From positions 16,447-80,446 of the forward strand of contig NZ_AOIV01000027.1 of NCBI RefSeq assembly GCF_000337095.1: a DNA stretch of 64,000 nucleotides, written 5' to 3'. The notes under the pieces were generated by a model, which was not told the origin of the DNA, searched no databases, and worked only from the letters and a program-made list of their open reading frames with translations. This DNA is from Halogeometricum pallidum JCM 14848 (GTDB lineage Archaea > Halobacteriota > Halobacteria > Halobacteriales > Haloferacaceae). Shown here in pieces: positions 63,204 to 64,000 of this stretch. The position numbers and the translations under genes are program-made. Within the stretch, counting starts at the first letter, position 1, and the number at the start of each line of letters is the position of its first letter.

Positions 63204-63671
63204 CTACGGGGACCCGCCCGACGGTTCGGACGCCGGCCGCGTGTACCACCACGCCCAGAGCATCAGGACGCCCTGAAGCGGGAGCCGAACCCACGCCGCG
63301 ACGCGAGCGACTCCTTCGAGACGGTCGGGAACCACGTCGTTCAGCGTCTCGTTCGTCGCCATGTAGACGTTCGCCGGGAAGACGGCGACCAGAAGCGCTA
63401 CGAGACCCCACGCCGACCGGCGGCGCGTCCGTCGGAGGAAGACGCCGACGCCGAGAACGACCTCCGCGACGCCGGAGACGTAGACGAGGGCGCGCCGCCG
63501 GGGGAACTGCGGCGGGACGACGCGTTCGTACGCGTCCGGCGCGACGAAGTGCATCACGCCGGCGAACACGTAGAAGGCGCTCATCAGGTACAGCAGCGGA
63601 CGCTTGAGGCGAGAGAGCGTACGCGTTCGTCGAGGGGTCGGAGCCGTCGGGGAATCGTCGTTACGCGTCAT
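63204..63671 (-). CDS. DoxX family membrane protein
   Basis: The 155-residue protein has four hydrophobic segments with LLYLMSAFYVFAGVMHFVAPDAYERVVPPQFP, YVSGVAEVVLGVGVFL and ALLVAVFPANVYMATN, matching DoxX/DoxD-like membrane proteins. DoxX-type proteins take part in redox or sulfur metabolism in some species. No redox partner is adjacent. The first 30 residues are polar. Confidence 0.85.
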   Translation of the reverse strand: MTRNDDSPTAPTPRRTRTLSRLKRPLLYLMSAFYVFAGVMHFVAPDAYERVVPPQFPRRRALVYVSGVAEVVLGVGVFLRRTRRRSAWGLVALLVAVFPANVYMATNETLNDVVPDRLEGVARVAAWVRLPLQGVLMLWAWWYTRPASEPSGGSP

Positions 63672-63780
63672 GCTTCGGTCACGGTTTCAATTGACGCAGA
63701 CATCGGTTTCACAGTATCGGGTCGGTCGGGGTTCGGTCTCTCCCTCGTCGGGCGGCCGTCGACGCCAACAGAGTGATACC

Positions 63781-63983
63781 GTGACAGTGCCGACGACAGA
63801 CCGATTGCGCCCGATGACGCCGACCGATCTGATCGAGGACTACCTCCTCCTGTGGATTCTCCTCTCCGTCGGAGTCGGCATCGCCGCTCCCCGCGTATCG
63901 GTCGTGACGCGGGCCTCGACGCTCATCCTCGCGGTGATGATCGGAAGCATCTCGCTGACGCTCTCGGCCGAGCGGTTCCATCG
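63781..63983 (+). CDS. BASS family transporter, N-terminal fragment
   Basis: The frame encodes TPTDLIEDYLLLWILLSVGVGIAAPRVSVVTRASTLILAVMIGSISLTLSAERF, the N-terminus of a bile acid:sodium symporter (BASS) family protein with two helices. Possible starts are GTG 63781, GTG 63787 or ATG 63814. The gene is cut at 63983 by the adapter-like end, so nothing downstream can be judged. The substrate (organic anions, pantoate or arsenite) is not decidable from this part. Confidence 0.7.
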
Positions 63984-64000
63984 CTGTCTCTTATACACAT
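63984..64000. other. Nextera/Tn5 mosaic-end adapter sequence (assembly artefact)
   Basis: CTGTCTCTTATACACAT is the first 17 bases of the 19-base Tn5 mosaic end used in Nextera library adapters. Its abrupt start inside the BASS reading frame and its position at the last base of the window show that it is unremoved adapter at a contig end, not genomic DNA. Confidence 0.93.

Overview
The window reads as chromosomal DNA of a haloarchaeon. It is GC-rich with strong G/C third-codon preference, its proteins are very acidic, and many genes have a TTAGG- or TTTATA-like box about 25-33 bases before the start codon with no Shine-Dalgarno site, as expected for leaderless archaeal transcripts. Diagnostic genes include archaemetzincin, a thermosome with a GGM-repeat tail, Sec61-beta, L40e, L10e, NucS, F420:NADP reductase, a halocyanin-like Tat protein and haloarchaeal DUF families. 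The order HVO_0476-type zinc protein, aminopeptidase, type II GAPDH, phosphodiesterase, PGK, type I GAPDH matches what I remember of Haloferax volcanii, so Haloferacaceae is the best guess, from memory rather than a search. The right edge (63984-64000) is a Nextera/Tn5 mosaic-end sequence, so the window ends at an assembly contig end.

Layout. 1-5.4 kb: the end of the ribosome-recycling ATPase, a usp-rtcA pair, archaemetzincin, UPF0146, a HAD phosphatase and small membrane proteins with a partial tandem duplication. 5.5-14.9 kb: npdG, an MFS transporter, hisE, pdxT, Sec61-beta, thioredoxin, L40e, an MBL hydrolase, DUF99, a family 4-like uracil-DNA glycosylase, hisH and pheA. 15-24 kb: two tandem Hsp20 genes, leuS, an alanine dehydrogenase/ornithine cyclodeaminase homologue, the halocyanin-like protein and the thermosome. 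24-25.3 kb is the only accessory-looking stretch: a possible structured RNA, a decayed GH3 beta-glucosidase end, and a tRNA-Ser gene whose 3' end is duplicated nearby. 25.3-41 kb: RidA beside threonine deaminase, GGCT, MATE, citrate synthase, a PhoU/TrkA-C protein, HTH regulators, another MFS, a coupled M14 deacylase/threonine-synthase-like pair and two methyltransferases. 41-47 kb is the lower-glycolysis cluster. 47-64 kb: two more Hsp20-type genes, RimK, L10e, NucS, a cold-shock protein, a rhodanese-persulfide dioxygenase fusion, a GH13 enzyme, UbiA, a 7TM histidine kinase, DUF5995, DUF502, DoxX and a cut BASS transporter.

Themes: central carbon metabolism (pgk, two GAPDHs, citrate synthase), proteostasis (thermosome, four Hsp20-type proteins, cold shock, Pcm), amino-acid enzymes scattered as single genes (hisE, hisH, pheA, ilvA), and DNA repair (NucS, UDG). 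I found no CRISPR array, IS element, rRNA operon or defence island. The least explained structures are the competing-hairpin region at 24.2 kb, the tRNA-Ser duplication at 25.1-25.3 kb, the 4.6/4.85 kb tandem duplication, a DUF2892 protein that seems to have lost its central membrane region, and an M14 deacylase lacking a zinc histidine but translationally coupled to a PLP enzyme.
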